From assembly GCF_900249755.1 (NCBI RefSeq), contig NZ_LT976853.1:2081274-2145273 (forward strand): DNA of 64,000 bases, in the 5' to 3' direction. Positions 15,601-25,542 of the stretch are shown here, one piece after another. The DNA is from Cupriavidus taiwanensis (GTDB lineage Bacteria > Pseudomonadota > Gammaproteobacteria > Burkholderiales > Burkholderiaceae). The first letter of the stretch is position 1. Each line of letters starts with the position of its first letter. Both the position numbers and the translations under genes were made by a program. The notes below the pieces were generated by a model, which was given only the letters and a program-made list of their open reading frames with translations, was not told where the DNA came from and did not search any database.

Positions 15601-15727
15601 TGCTCCCCTCTCCCGCCTGCGGGAGAGGGGCCGGGGGAGAGGGCAGGCACTGGCATTCCGACGCACTGTACTTCGTCGAAGCTCCCCGCCCTCACCCCAA
15701 CCCTCTCCCGCAAGCGGGAGAGGGAGC
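15601..15727. repeat. Paired palindromic element (MITE/REP-like), copy A after prmB
   Basis: Outer palindromes at 15604-15630 and 15701-15726 face each other; the unit starts TGCTCCCCTC and ends GGGAGAGGGAGC, giving terminal inverted repeats. The inner part contains GGCACTGGCATTCCGACG and ACTTCGTCGAAGCT, which recur in the next copy and, inverted, in the copy at 44249-44377. It has no coding capacity. Confidence 0.8.
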
Positions 15728-15776
15728 CCGCAAGCGCGAATTGGAAAGCCCGAGGCATTGATGCCGCTGGGGGTTT

Positions 15777-15902
15777 TCTCCCCTCTCCCGCTTGCGGGAG
15801 AGGGGCCGGGGGTGAGGGCCGGGCGCTGGCAATAGCGAAGGCCTTCACTTCGTGGAAACTCCCGCCCTCACCCCAACCCTCTCCCAAGCGGGAGAGGGAG
15901 CA
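15777..15902. repeat. Paired palindromic element (MITE/REP-like), copy B after prmB
   Basis: A second full unit 50 bases after copy A in the same orientation. Its palindromes are at 15780-15805 and 15877-15900 (the latter lacks the GC centre). The core GCGCTGGCAATAGCG...CACTTCGTGGAAAC is clearly related to copy A. The two copies fill most of the 438-base gap between prmB and the MFS gene. The remaining 115 bases (15903-16016) presumably carry the MFS promoter; none is obvious. Confidence 0.8.
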
Positions 15903-16016
15903 CACCATCGGCAAAGATCGCGGGCGCCCGCGCAATCTGGGCGAACACCGGCCAACCGTTGATCCGGCAACGCGCGCAGGCCCTACACTCGCTGCACAGC
16001 TAGCGCCACTGACGCC

Positions 16017-17288
16017 GTGACCCCCAGCAATCCCCCTCCGCCCGGATCCGCTTCCGGCTCCAGCGCCCTGCCCGCCCGGGATGCGGCGACGTATGCCGTG
16101 CGCGGCATCGCCATCCTGACCTTTGCCTTCGCCCTCAGTCAGTTCTTCCGTTCCTGCCTGGCGGTGATGGCGCCCGAGCTGCAGCACGATTTCGGCCTGT
16201 CGCCGGCGGGCTTCGGCGCGCTGTCGTCATCGTTCTTCCTGGCCTTCGCGGTGGCGCAGATCCCGGTGGGCATCGCCTTCGACCGCTATGGCGTGGGCCG
16301 GCCGACCGCGCTGCTGCTGGCGGTAGGCGCGCTGTCGTCGATCCTGTTCGTGCTCGCGCCCAACGGCACCGCGGCCACGCTGGCGCAGGTGGGGCTGGGG
16401 CTGGCGTGCGCGCCGGTGTTCATGGGGCTGCTGCACTTCGCCTCCGAGCAGTTGTCCGAGCGCGACTACACCCGCTTCGTCAGCCGCTCCAATGCCACCG
16501 GCATGGTCGGCTCGCTGTGCGCGACCGCGCCGCTGGGCTGGGCCATTTCGCTGGTGGGGTGGCGGCCGTCGATGGCGGTGTCGGCGCTGGGCATGGTGGC
16601 GGCGTGCTATGGCGTGTGGCGCTGCGTGCGCGACCAGGGCCATGCCGAGGCGCGCAGCGCGTCGTGGCCCGCAATGCTGTCGGAAAGCCTGCAGTTGCTG
16701 AAGCTGGCACCGCTGTGGACGCTGATCCCGCTGTGCGTGGCCATGGCCGCCGGCACCGCCTTCCGCAATGCCTGGAGCGGACCCTACCTGGCCGACGTGT
16801 TCGGCCTGGGCTCGGCGCCGCGCGGCGTGGCGCTGACGCTGCTGAGCCTGGCCGGCTTCCTGACCGCCTTCCTGCTGCCGGTGCTGGTGCGGCGCAGCGC
16901 GCTCAAGACCACCATCGCCGGCTGGTCGTGCTTCGCCATGACCGGGGCGATCCTGCTGACGCTGTGGCCGGACAACGGCATCGGCTACGGCGTGGCGATG
17001 ATGGCGCTGCTGTCGACCATCGGCATGCTGCATCCGCTGGTGATGGCGCAGGGCCGCGGGCTGATCCCGCCGTCGCAGCGCGGGCGCGGGCTGGGGCTGC
17101 TCAATACCTTCGTGTTCCTGGGCTCGGCGCTGGCCTCGTGGGCGTTCGGGCTGATCGCCAATGCCGGCCATGTGCGCGGCTGGCCGCTGCCATCCACCTA
17201 TGCGGCCATCTTCCTGTCGGCGGCGGTGCTGATCGCGCTCGCGCTGGTGCCCTACTGCTTCAGTCCGCCGCATCCGACCCGCCATTAG
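16017..17288 (+). CDS. MFS transporter
   Basis: A 423-residue major facilitator with about 12 membrane helices. The motif between helices 2 and 3 reads GIAFDRYGVGRPTAL, close to the MFS A motif GxLxDRxGRRxxL. The first 20 residues are a proline/serine-rich cytoplasmic leader. The start is a GTG. Similarity in layout is to the anion/organic-acid and nitrate/cyanate type carriers, but the substrate is not decidable. It is followed, after a ~185-base gap, by a tricarboxylate-type receptor gene on the same strand, so it may belong to the same catabolic region. Confidence 0.85.
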   Translation: MTPSNPPPPGSASGSSALPARDAATYAVRGIAILTFAFALSQFFRSCLAVMAPELQHDFGLSPAGFGALSSSFFLAFAVAQIPVGIAFDRYGVGRPTALLLAVGALSSILFVLAPNGTAATLAQVGLGLACAPVFMGLLHFASEQLSERDYTRFVSRSNATGMVGSLCATAPLGWAISLVGWRPSMAVSALGMVAACYGVWRCVRDQGHAEARSASWPAMLSESLQLLKLAPLWTLIPLCVAMAAGTAFRNAWSGPYLADVFGLGSAPRGVALTLLSLAGFLTAFLLPVLVRRSALKTTIAGWSCFAMTGAILLTLWPDNGIGYGVAMMALLSTIGMLHPLVMAQGRGLIPPSQRGRGLGLLNTFVFLGSALASWAFGLIANAGHVRGWPLPSTYAAIFLSAAVLIALALVPYCFSPPHPTRH

Positions 17289-17472
17289 CGCTGCAGCGCG
17301 GCGTGCTGCCGTGCCCCCGGTACCGCTTCGCCGGCAAAAAGCCAGACTTATCGATTTAAGAATTCCTCTCGCGGGCATACACCTTTACCGTTGGTGACTC
17401 CAACGTCCCAGCCATGCCCGGCTGCCAGGGACCCCGGCCGCGCCCGCTGCCGCACAACGAGGAGACAACCCG

Positions 17473-18471
17473 ATGGCATCCACACCCCGCCCCGCCCGGG
17501 GCCGCCGCGCCTGGCTGGCCGCCATGCTGGCTACCGCAGCTGCGGCCGCCCTGCCCGCCAGCGCCGGCGCCGAGACCTGGCCGGCGCGCCCGATCCAGCT
17601 GCTGATCCCCTACCCGCCCGGCGGCAGCGCCGACCTGCTGGCGCGCCCGGTCGCGGCGAAGCTGCAGGAGCGGCTGGGCCAGCCGGTGGTGCTGGAATAC
17701 CGCCCCGGCGCCGGCGGCACCATCGCCAGCCAGGCGCTGGCGCGCGCCAAGCCCGACGGCTACACGCTGATCATGGTGCTGGCCGCCCATGCCATCAACA
17801 CCAGCCTCTATCCCCGGCTGCCCTACGACACGCGCAAGGATTTCGCGCCGGTATCGCTGGTGGCCAACCTGCCGATGATCCTGGCGGCCAGCCCGTCGCT
17901 GCAGGCCGCCAATGTCAAGGAGCTGATCGCCGAGGCCAAGGCCGCGCCCGGCAAGCTGACCTTTGCCTCGGCCGGCAACGGCAATACCGGCCACCTGGCG
18001 GGCGAGCTGTTCGATTCCGTCGCGGGAATCAAGATGACCCACGTGCCGTACAAGGGCAGCGCCCAGGTGGTGACGGCGATGCTGTCGGGCGAGGTCCAGC
18101 TGACCTTCGACAGCATCTCGACCACGCTGCCGCATGTGAAGAGCGGCAAGCTGCGCGCGCTCGCCGTCACCGGCAGCCAGCGCGCCGCCGTCGCCCCCGA
18201 GGTGCCGACGCTGGCCGAGGCCGGCGTGCCCGGCATCAGCATTACCGGCTGGTACGCGATGCTGGCGCCGGCCGGCACGCCGCAGCCCGTGATCGACCGG
18301 CTCAGCACCGAGATTGCCACCGTGCTGCGCCAGCCCGAGCTCAAGGCCACGCTGGCGGCCAACGGCTATGAACCGGTGGGCTCGACGCCCGCCGCGCTGC
18401 GCACCCATATCGACGCCGAGATCAACCGCTGGAGCAAGGTGGTGAAGGACTCCGGCGCACAGATCCAGTAA
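17473..18471 (+). CDS. Tripartite tricarboxylate transporter receptor (Bug/TctC family)
   Basis: A 332-residue periplasmic binding protein. A signal peptide occupies residues 1-33 (RRAWLAAMLATAAAAALPASAGA). The mature part starts with WPARPIQLLIPYPPGGSADLLAR and has VVLEYRPGAGGTIASQALARAKPDGYTL, the two conserved carboxylate-binding loops of the Bug family. Bug receptors are greatly expanded in Bordetella and Cupriavidus, and most are orphans without TctA/TctB membrane partners; none is encoded here. An acyl-CoA synthetase gene follows 30 bases later, so the ligand may be a carboxylic acid that is then activated with CoA (inference). Confidence 0.92.
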   Translation: MASTPRPARGRRAWLAAMLATAAAAALPASAGAETWPARPIQLLIPYPPGGSADLLARPVAAKLQERLGQPVVLEYRPGAGGTIASQALARAKPDGYTLIMVLAAHAINTSLYPRLPYDTRKDFAPVSLVANLPMILAASPSLQAANVKELIAEAKAAPGKLTFASAGNGNTGHLAGELFDSVAGIKMTHVPYKGSAQVVTAMLSGEVQLTFDSISTTLPHVKSGKLRALAVTGSQRAAVAPEVPTLAEAGVPGISITGWYAMLAPAGTPQPVIDRLSTEIATVLRQPELKATLAANGYEPVGSTPAALRTHIDAEINRWSKVVKDSGAQIQ

Positions 18472-18501
18472 GGCTTGCCGCATCCACCAACACTGCCCGA
18501 C

Positions 18502-20052
<1,551 letters not shown>

Positions 20053-20095
20053 CGCGCTGCGCCGGGCACCCGCGCAAAAAGTCGCGCGCGGGTGC

Positions 20096-20124
20096 TTGCG
20101 CAATCGCGAACGGCTCTCTATAAT
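20096..20124 (+). promoter_or_regulatory. Promoter of tRNA-Val
   Basis: A -35 hexamer TTGCGC (20096-20101) and a perfect -10 TATAAT (20119-20124) are separated by 17 bases, placing transcription start 6-8 bases before the tRNA. Confidence 0.8.
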
Positions 20125-20137
20125 TCGCGCCTTCGCT

Positions 20138-20214
20138 AGGCTCGTAGCTCAGCTGGTTAGAGCACCACCTTGACATGGTGGGGGTCGTTGGTTCGAGTCC
20201 AATCGAGCCTACCA
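20138..20214 (+). tRNA. tRNA-Val (anticodon GAC)
   Basis: A 77-nucleotide cloverleaf. The acceptor arms AGGCTCG and CGAGCCT pair perfectly; D-arm GCTC/GAGC; anticodon stem CCACC/GGTGG with loop TTGACAT (anticodon GAC); T-loop TTCGAGT. The discriminator is A and the CCA end is encoded. It is followed by an intrinsic terminator, so it is a monocistronic tRNA gene between two catabolic clusters. Confidence 0.97.
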
Positions 20215-20228
20215 ACGCACAACGGAAC

Positions 20229-20261
20229 ACGGACGGTACGCATCGCGCACCGTCCGTTTTT
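20229..20261 (+). terminator. Terminator of tRNA-Val
   Basis: Inverted repeat ACGGACGGT ... ACCGTCCGT (arms 20229-20237 and 20249-20257) followed by a run of T. It also lies 17 bases beyond the stop of the convergent CoA-transferase gene. Confidence 0.85.
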
Positions 20262-20277
20262 CTTTTGCGCGGTTGCT

Positions 20278-21435
20278 TCAGGCGCCGATGCCGAACTCCG
20301 CCAGTACCGCACCGGTATGCTCGCCCAGCCCCGGCGCACGCCCCGCCGGCAGCGCAAGTCCCGCCATGCCCGGCAGGTTGGCCCAAGGGACCTCGCCGAT
20401 GCCCGCCAGCGGCAGCCGGCCAAACACTCCCGCCTGCGCGCACTGCGCGCTCTGCAGCAGGTCGCGCGCATGGCCGACGCGCGCGAACAGCACATCGTGC
20501 TCGGTCAGCAGCGCCTCCCAGTGCGCCAGCGGCTGCGCGGCCAGCGCCTGCGCCACGCGCCGTGCAAGTTCCGCCGCGCGCGGCAGCCGGCCGGGGCTGC
20601 TGTGCAGCGTGGTATCGGCGAGCCAGTCGTCGAAGCCCAGCAGCGTGGCCAGCCGCAGGAACATCGCGTCGTTGAGCATGCTCAGGTAGAGCGCGCCATC
20701 GGCCGCCTCGAACAGCCCGGTCGGCGCGTTGGCCGCAGACAGTTCGGCGTCGGGGAACATGGCGTCGTCGACCATCAGGTAGGACTGCAGCGCGGCGCTG
20801 GTCTCCAGCAGCGACAGCCGCACATGCCGGCCGCGGCCGCTGCGCGCGGCCTTGTACAGCGCCGCCGAAGCCTGCTGCGACGCGTACAGCCCGGTGGCCA
20901 GGTCGACCATGAAGAAGGCGATGCGGCGCGGCTGGCCGCTGGCGTCGCGGTTCAGGTGCATCAGGCCGCTGTAGGCCTGCATGGTGGTATCGACCGCGGG
21001 CCGGTTCGCCAGCGGCCCCGCATGGCCGTAGCCCGAGATCGAGACATAGACCAGCGCCGGGTTGTGCGCGGCCAGCGCCTCGTAGCCTGCGCCCATGCGC
21101 TCGGCCACGCCGGGCCGGAAGTTCTGGATCACCACATCGGCCCGCTGCGCCAGCCGCGCGATGGCGGCGCGGCCTTCGGCGCTGCGCGCATCCAGCACCA
21201 CGCTCTCCTTGCCCACATTGCAGGCCACCGCGATGGCGGTCTGGCCGGCGCGGATGCGCCCCATCTGGCGCGACCAGTCGCCGCCGGGCGGTTCCACCTT
21301 GATCACGCGCGCGCCCTGCTGGCGCAGGATCAGCCCGCAGTACGGGCCGGCAATGCCCTGGCTCAGGTCGAGCACGGTCAGGCCGTCGAACATGGCGTCC
21401 TCCATGGCATCCATGGCCGCTTGTGGGTGTTGCAT
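20278..21435 (-). CDS. Family III CoA-transferase (CaiB/BaiF)
   Basis: A 385-residue CoA-transferase that moves CoA between organic acids. The N-terminal LDLSQGIAGPYCGLILRQQGA and VIKVEPPGGDWSRQMG motifs are the family signature. The catalytic aspartate is expected at VDLATGLYASQQA. Two starts are possible: ATG 21435 with GGAG upstream, or ATG 21393 with GGAGGA five bases upstream, which would give 371 residues and begin MFDGLTVLDLSQ, closer to the usual family start. It is the last gene of the leftward cluster Bug receptor - oxidoreductase - CoA-transferase. The likely role is catabolism of an acid taken up by that receptor. Confidence 0.92.
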   Translation of the reverse strand: MQHPQAAMDAMEDAMFDGLTVLDLSQGIAGPYCGLILRQQGARVIKVEPPGGDWSRQMGRIRAGQTAIAVACNVGKESVVLDARSAEGRAAIARLAQRADVVIQNFRPGVAERMGAGYEALAAHNPALVYVSISGYGHAGPLANRPAVDTTMQAYSGLMHLNRDASGQPRRIAFFMVDLATGLYASQQASAALYKAARSGRGRHVRLSLLETSAALQSYLMVDDAMFPDAELSAANAPTGLFEAADGALYLSMLNDAMFLRLATLLGFDDWLADTTLHSSPGRLPRAAELARRVAQALAAQPLAHWEALLTEHDVLFARVGHARDLLQSAQCAQAGVFGRLPLAGIGEVPWANLPGMAGLALPAGRAPGLGEHTGAVLAEFGIGA

Positions 21436-21447
21436 GGTTGGCTCCGT

Positions 21448-22476
21448 TCAGATATCCAGCATGACCTTGCCGATGGCGCGGCGCGACATGGTGGTGTCGA
21501 CCGCGGCCAGCCAGTCGCCCAGCGCAAAGTGCTGCAGCACCGGCGGCGCCAGCCTGCCGCTGGCCGCGGCCTGCATGATCTCGCCCACCATCGCCTGCAC
21601 CTGCGGCGCAAAGCGCCGGCGCTCGTCGGTCAGGCCCCAGCCGATGTAGTAGCCATAGTTGAAGCCGACCAGCGTCAGGTTCTTCACCAGCAGCAGGTTG
21701 GCCGGCACCGACGGGATGCGGCCGCTGGCATAGCCGATCGACAGCAGCCGCGCGCCCGGCGCCGCGCAGCGCAGCGAGGCGTCGAAGAGATCGCCGCCGA
21801 CCGGGTCGAACACCACGTCGGCGCCGCCGGCCGGGCATAGTGCCTTGACCGCGGCCGCCAGCGCGGCCGGGTCCGGCTCCAGCGCATGCGCGGCGCCGTT
21901 GCGCAGCGCCGCCTCGCGCTTGGCCGCGGTGCTGGCGGTAGCGATCACGCGCGCGCCCATCAGGCTGCCCACCTGTACCGCGGCCGTGCCGAGCGCGCCG
22001 CTGGCGCCGTGGACCAGCATGGTCTCGCCCGGCTGCAGCGCGGCGCGCCACGCCAGCGCGGCCCAGACCGTGCCATAGGTGATCGGCAGCGCGGCGGCGT
22101 GCGCCAGCGCCAGTCCGTCGGGGACCGGATAGACGGTCTCGGCGGTGGCCACCGCTTCCTCGGCAATGCCGCCCCAGTCCAGCGCCGCCGCCACGCGCTG
22201 GCCCGGGCGCAGCCGCGTGACGTCGGGCGCCACTTCGATGATCTCGCCCGCGACCTCGGTGCCCGGCGTGAACGGCAGCGGCGGCTTGCGCTGGTACTTG
22301 CCGGACACGAACAGGCTCAGCGCGAAACCCACGCCCGCGTGCCGCACGCGGATGCGCACCTGGCCGGCGGCCAGCGGCTTGCGCGCGATGCGTTGCAGCT
22401 CCAGCTCGCTCCAGTGGCACCAGCGCGAGCAGACCAGTCCCAGGTAATCATCGGCTTGCATCGGCGCCTCCGTCAT
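21448..22476 (-). CDS. Zinc-free MDR/NADPH:quinone oxidoreductase-like protein
   Basis: A 342-residue medium-chain dehydrogenase/reductase. The GroES-like N-terminal half includes FTPGTEVAGEIIEV. The Rossmann half has VHGASGALGTAAVQVGSLMGA and FDPVGGDLFDASL. The cysteine ligands for structural and catalytic zinc are absent, as in quinone reductase and enoyl-thioester reductase relatives. In a CoA-transferase neighbourhood an enoyl-CoA reductase or acyl-CoA modifying role is plausible (inference). The ATG at 22476 overlaps the upstream stop (ATGA); a later ATG at 22461 is an alternative. The reading frame is open further upstream to 22695, but that part is inside the receptor gene and is a shadow. 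Confidence 0.88.
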   Translation of the reverse strand: MTEAPMQADDYLGLVCSRWCHWSELELQRIARKPLAAGQVRIRVRHAGVGFALSLFVSGKYQRKPPLPFTPGTEVAGEIIEVAPDVTRLRPGQRVAAALDWGGIAEEAVATAETVYPVPDGLALAHAAALPITYGTVWAALAWRAALQPGETMLVHGASGALGTAAVQVGSLMGARVIATASTAAKREAALRNGAAHALEPDPAALAAAVKALCPAGGADVVFDPVGGDLFDASLRCAAPGARLLSIGYASGRIPSVPANLLLVKNLTLVGFNYGYYIGWGLTDERRRFAPQVQAMVGEIMQAAASGRLAPPVLQHFALGDWLAAVDTTMSRRAIGKVMLDI

Positions 22477-23480
22477 TCGAGCGTGATGCCGACATCGCGG
22501 ATGATGCGGCTCCATTTGTCGCGGTCGTGCTTCATCACCGTGGCGAACGCCTCCGGCGTGCCGCCCACCGGCATCAGGTTCAGGTCCTGCATTTTCTTCG
22601 CGATCTCCGGCAGGCGCACGATCCGCGCCACCTCGCGCGACAGCGCGTCGACCCGCGCCCGCGGCACGCCGGCCGGGAACAGCAGCCCCATCCACGCATC
22701 GGGCTCGAAGCCCTGGTAGCCGGCCTCGCGGAAGGTCGGCACCTTGGGCAGCAGCGCCGAGCGCTCCGCGCCGGCGATCGCCACCGGCACCAGCTTGCCG
22801 CCCTGCAGCAGCGGCATCGCCGTGCCCACGGCGATAAAGCCGAGCTTCACGTGGCCGGCGGCCAGGTCGGTGGCCAGCGGCGCGCCGCCTTTGTAGGCGA
22901 CGTGTTCCATCTGCACGCCGGCCTCGCGCTTGAGCAGCTCGCCCAGGATATGCCCGGTGGTGCCGGCGCCGTAGGAGCCATACGGGTACTTGCCGGGATT
23001 GGCCTTGAGCAGCGCCACCACGTCGGGCAGCGTGCGCGCCGGGAAGTCCGGCGACACCGCGAGGATGGTGGACGAGATCGCCACCTCGCTGACCGGCGTG
23101 AAATCCGCGATCGGGTCATAGCCGATGCCGCGGTACAGCGACGGGTTCTGCACGTGCGCGGTAAAGGTCAGCAGCGCGGTATAGCCGTCTTTCGCGGCCC
23201 TGGCGACGTACTTGGTGCCGGTGGTGGTGCCCGCGCCGGGCTTGTTGTCGACGATCACCGGCTGGCCCCAGCTTTTGGTCAGCTCCTGCCCGATCAGCCG
23301 CGCCACGGCGTCGTTGACGTTGCCCGCCACCGACGGCACCACGATGGTCAGCGGGCGCGACGGATAGGGCTCGGCAGGGGCGGCGTCGGCTGCGGCTGCG
23401 GCAGCCGGCATGACGGTGGGAATGGCGGCCAGCAACATCGTGGCCATGGCTGCGCGCAGCCATGCGGAACGGTATGGCAT
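22473..23480 (-). CDS. Tripartite tricarboxylate transporter receptor (Bug/TctC family)
   Basis: A 335-residue periplasmic receptor with a signal peptide (residues 1-31, ending near AAAAADA). The mature start YPSRPLTIVVPSVAGNVNDAVARLI is unusual: the common PPGGxxD loop is replaced by SVAGNVND, which may change ligand preference. VIVDNKPGAGTTTGTKYVARAAKDGYT is normal for the family. No TctAB genes are nearby. It is the first gene of a three-gene leftward unit and is divergent from the LysR gene, whose candidate operator lies just upstream. Confidence 0.92.
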   Translation of the reverse strand: MPYRSAWLRAAMATMLLAAIPTVMPAAAAAADAAPAEPYPSRPLTIVVPSVAGNVNDAVARLIGQELTKSWGQPVIVDNKPGAGTTTGTKYVARAAKDGYTALLTFTAHVQNPSLYRGIGYDPIADFTPVSEVAISSTILAVSPDFPARTLPDVVALLKANPGKYPYGSYGAGTTGHILGELLKREAGVQMEHVAYKGGAPLATDLAAGHVKLGFIAVGTAMPLLQGGKLVPVAIAGAERSALLPKVPTFREAGYQGFEPDAWMGLLFPAGVPRARVDALSREVARIVRLPEIAKKMQDLNLMPVGGTPEAFATVMKHDRDKWSRIIRDVGITLE

Positions 23481-23519
23481 CGGTTGTCTCCTGTCCTGGG
23501 TTCCCTTCTCTGGCGGCCG

Positions 23520-23564
23520 CCGCAGTTTCCACTGCGGTGCGGTGCGCGAGGGATGCCACGCAGT
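23520..23564. promoter_or_regulatory. Candidate LysR operator in the divergent promoter
   Basis: The 18-base inverted repeat CCGCAGTTTCCACTGCGG (23520-23537) has perfect 7-base arms, and a third half-site CGCAGT occurs at 23559-23564. They lie about 40-85 bases upstream of the receptor start and 100-145 upstream of lysR, where LysR-type activators usually bind. The regulator is inferred from position only. Confidence 0.55.
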
Positions 23565-23630
23565 CTAGGCCAGCGTCCGGGCCGGCGTGATTCCCGCGCG
23601 GCGCGAGCCGAGTCCTGGCGGGCATGGCGC

Positions 23631-23636
23631 TACAAT
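23631..23636 (+). promoter_or_regulatory. -10 box of the LysR-type regulator gene
   Basis: TACAAT, 31 bases before the start codon. No good -35 is visible, as expected for a regulated or weak promoter. Confidence 0.5.
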
Positions 23637-23666
23637 GGCCCGCACCGACCAGCGCCGCCACGCCCC

Positions 23667-24566
23667 ATGCGATTCGAGGATCTAGAAGCCTTCCTGGTCG
23701 TGATCGACCAGGGCAACCTGCACCGCGCCGCCGACACCCTGGGCATGACCCAGTCCGGCCTGTCCAAGACGCTGGCGCGGCTGGAGGGCGAAGCCGGCAT
23801 GCCCTTGTTCGAGCGCACCCCGCGCGGGCTGGTGCCGACCAGCGTGGGCCGCACGCTGGCCGCCCATGCGCGCCGGATCTCGCTGGCCGCGGGCGACATG
23901 CGCAACGAGCTGGCCGAGCAGCGCGCCGCGCGCGCGGGCACGGTGCGGCTGGGCGCCATCCCCTACCTGCTGCCGTCGCTGCTGTCTCCGCTGCTGGCGC
24001 GCTTCTTCCTGAGCCGGCCGCTGGCGACGTTCTCGATCGAGACCCATCTGAGTGCTCGCCTGGTGGCGATGCTGCAGAACGGCGAGGCCGACCTGATCCT
24101 GGCCGCGCGTCCGGCCAGCCTGCCGGCGGACGTGGCCTGGCTGCCGCTCGGCCCGCTCAGCATGCAGATCGTGTGCCGCAGCGCTCATCCGCGCCGCGAC
24201 GGCTTTCGCACGCTGGCCGACCTGGCGGGCGAGCGCTGGGTGGTGCCGGCCAGTTCGCTGTACCTGCGCCAGTGGCTGGAAGAACGGTTTACCTCGGTCG
24301 GGCTGCCGCCGCCGCGCGTGGCGGTGGAAAGCACGGCGTCGCCGGTCGCCTTCGGCGAGTTGCTGCGGCACTCGGACCTGCTCGGCATCATGCCGCCGCG
24401 CATGCTGCGCCAGGCCGAGGGCCAGGGGCTGGCCGCGATCGAGGCCCCGGGCATGTCGTGGCAGCATGAGCTGGCGGTGCTGTGGCGCGCCGACGGCTAC
24501 CTGTCGCCGATCTGCCAGGACTTCCGCGATGCGGTGGTGGCGTGGTGCGAGGAGATGGGGTTGTGA
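23667..24566 (+). CDS. LysR-family transcriptional regulator
   Basis: A 299-residue regulator. The winged helix-turn-helix occupies residues 1-60 (MRFEDLEAFLVVIDQGNLHRAADTLGMTQSGLSKTLARLE, with the LF-x-R motif LFERTPRGLVPT), and residues about 90-295 form the periplasmic-binding-like effector domain. The reading frame is open far upstream, but the ATG at 23667 gives the standard LysR length and follows a -10 box. It is divergent from the receptor/oxidoreductase/CoA-transferase unit and probably controls it in response to a pathway acid or CoA ester (inference from arrangement). It ends 13 bases from the convergent cytidylyltransferase gene. Confidence 0.93.
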   Translation: MRFEDLEAFLVVIDQGNLHRAADTLGMTQSGLSKTLARLEGEAGMPLFERTPRGLVPTSVGRTLAAHARRISLAAGDMRNELAEQRAARAGTVRLGAIPYLLPSLLSPLLARFFLSRPLATFSIETHLSARLVAMLQNGEADLILAARPASLPADVAWLPLGPLSMQIVCRSAHPRRDGFRTLADLAGERWVVPASSLYLRQWLEERFTSVGLPPPRVAVESTASPVAFGELLRHSDLLGIMPPRMLRQAEGQGLAAIEAPGMSWQHELAVLWRADGYLSPICQDFRDAVVAWCEEMGL

Positions 24567-24579
24567 GCGCCGGGCGGGC

Positions 24580-25542
24580 TCAGGGCACCCACCAGTAGCG
24601 CGTGACGTGGAAGAACACCGGCGCGGCGAACACCACCGAATCGAGCCGGTCGAGCATGCCGCCGTGGCCCTGGATCATGTGACCCCAGTCCTTGATCCCG
24701 CGGTCGCGCTTGATCGCCGACATCACCAGCCCGCCCAGGAACCCCATCAGCGCGATCACCAGCGCGATCGCGCCGGCCTGCCACGGCGAGAACGGCGTGA
24801 TCCACCACAGCGCCGCGCCCAGCGCGGTGGCGCTGGCGACCCCGCCGACAAAGCCCTCGACGGTCTTGGACGGCGACAGCAGCGGCGCGATCTTGCGCTT
24901 GCCGCACAGCTTGCCCCACACGTACTGCAGCACGTCGCTGCCCTGCACCACGATCACCAGGAAGGCGATCAGCAGCAGGTTGCGGCCGTCGAAGCCCGGG
25001 ATCGGCAGCGTCAGCAGCGCCGGCACGTGCGAGATGCAGAACACGCACACCATCACCGCCCACTGCACCCCGGCGCAGCGCTCCAGGAAGCGCGTGGTCT
25101 CGGACGACAGCGCCGCCAGGATCGGCAGCACCAGGAAGGCATAGACCGGGATCAGGATCGAGAACATGCCGTACCAGCCGATATAGACCAGCACGTACTG
25201 CAGCGGCAGGAACACGAAGAACGCGGCGACGATGGCGCGATGGTCGCCGCGCCGCGTGGTGGTGATGGTGACGAACTCGCGCAGCGCGAAGAACGACAGC
25301 AGATAGAACAGCACGATCACCGCGGTGCGCCCCAGCGCGAAGGCGACACCCATGATGCCGATCATCCACCACCAGGCCGACACGCGCTGCCCCAGGTTGT
25401 CGATCACCGCGTGCCGGTCGCCGCCCGCGACGCGCCAGCGCAGCAGCGCGGTCACGGTGGAGGCCAGCAGCAGCACGCCGAACAGGCCGCCGAACAGCAG
25501 CCAGGTTTCGCGGCTCCAATGCAGGGTGGGCATGGCGTTCAT
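24580..25542 (-). CDS. ynbB: Phosphatidate cytidylyltransferase (CdsA paralogue, YnbB-like)
   Basis: A 320-residue membrane protein with about eight hydrophobic segments. It carries the full CDP-diglyceride synthetase signature SAIKRDRGIKDWGHMIQGHGGMLDRLDS (about 282-309). It would make CDP-diacylglycerol from phosphatidate and CTP. The housekeeping cdsA of this group normally lies with dxr and uppS, so this is probably a dedicated second copy, matching ynbB of the E. coli ynbABCD operon. The ATG at 25542 overlaps the acyltransferase stop (ATGA); the frame is open further upstream but only as a shadow. It is the last gene of the lipid operon. Confidence 0.9.
   Translation of the reverse strand: MNAMPTLHWSRETWLLFGGLFGVLLLASTVTALLRWRVAGGDRHAVIDNLGQRVSAWWWMIGIMGVAFALGRTAVIVLFYLLSFFALREFVTITTTRRGDHRAIVAAFFVFLPLQYVLVYIGWYGMFSILIPVYAFLVLPILAALSSETTRFLERCAGVQWAVMVCVFCISHVPALLTLPIPGFDGRNLLLIAFLVIVVQGSDVLQYVWGKLCGKRKIAPLLSPSKTVEGFVGGVASATALGAALWWITPFSPWQAGAIALVIALMGFLGGLVMSAIKRDRGIKDWGHMIQGHGGMLDRLDSVVFAAPVFFHVTRYWWVP

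Noticed and set aside
15601..15905. Repeated CTCTCCCGC...GCGGGAGAG blocks after prmB looked like a CRISPR array
   Set aside because: The repeats are palindromic, alternate in orientation, are spaced unevenly, and recur singly at other loci. No cas genes are present. They fit paired REP/MITE-like elements.
22477..22695. Longer N-terminus for the MDR oxidoreductase
   Set aside because: The extra codons lie inside the receptor gene and translate to a low-complexity Arg/Ala/Gly sequence. The ATGA overlap at 22476 gives the real start.
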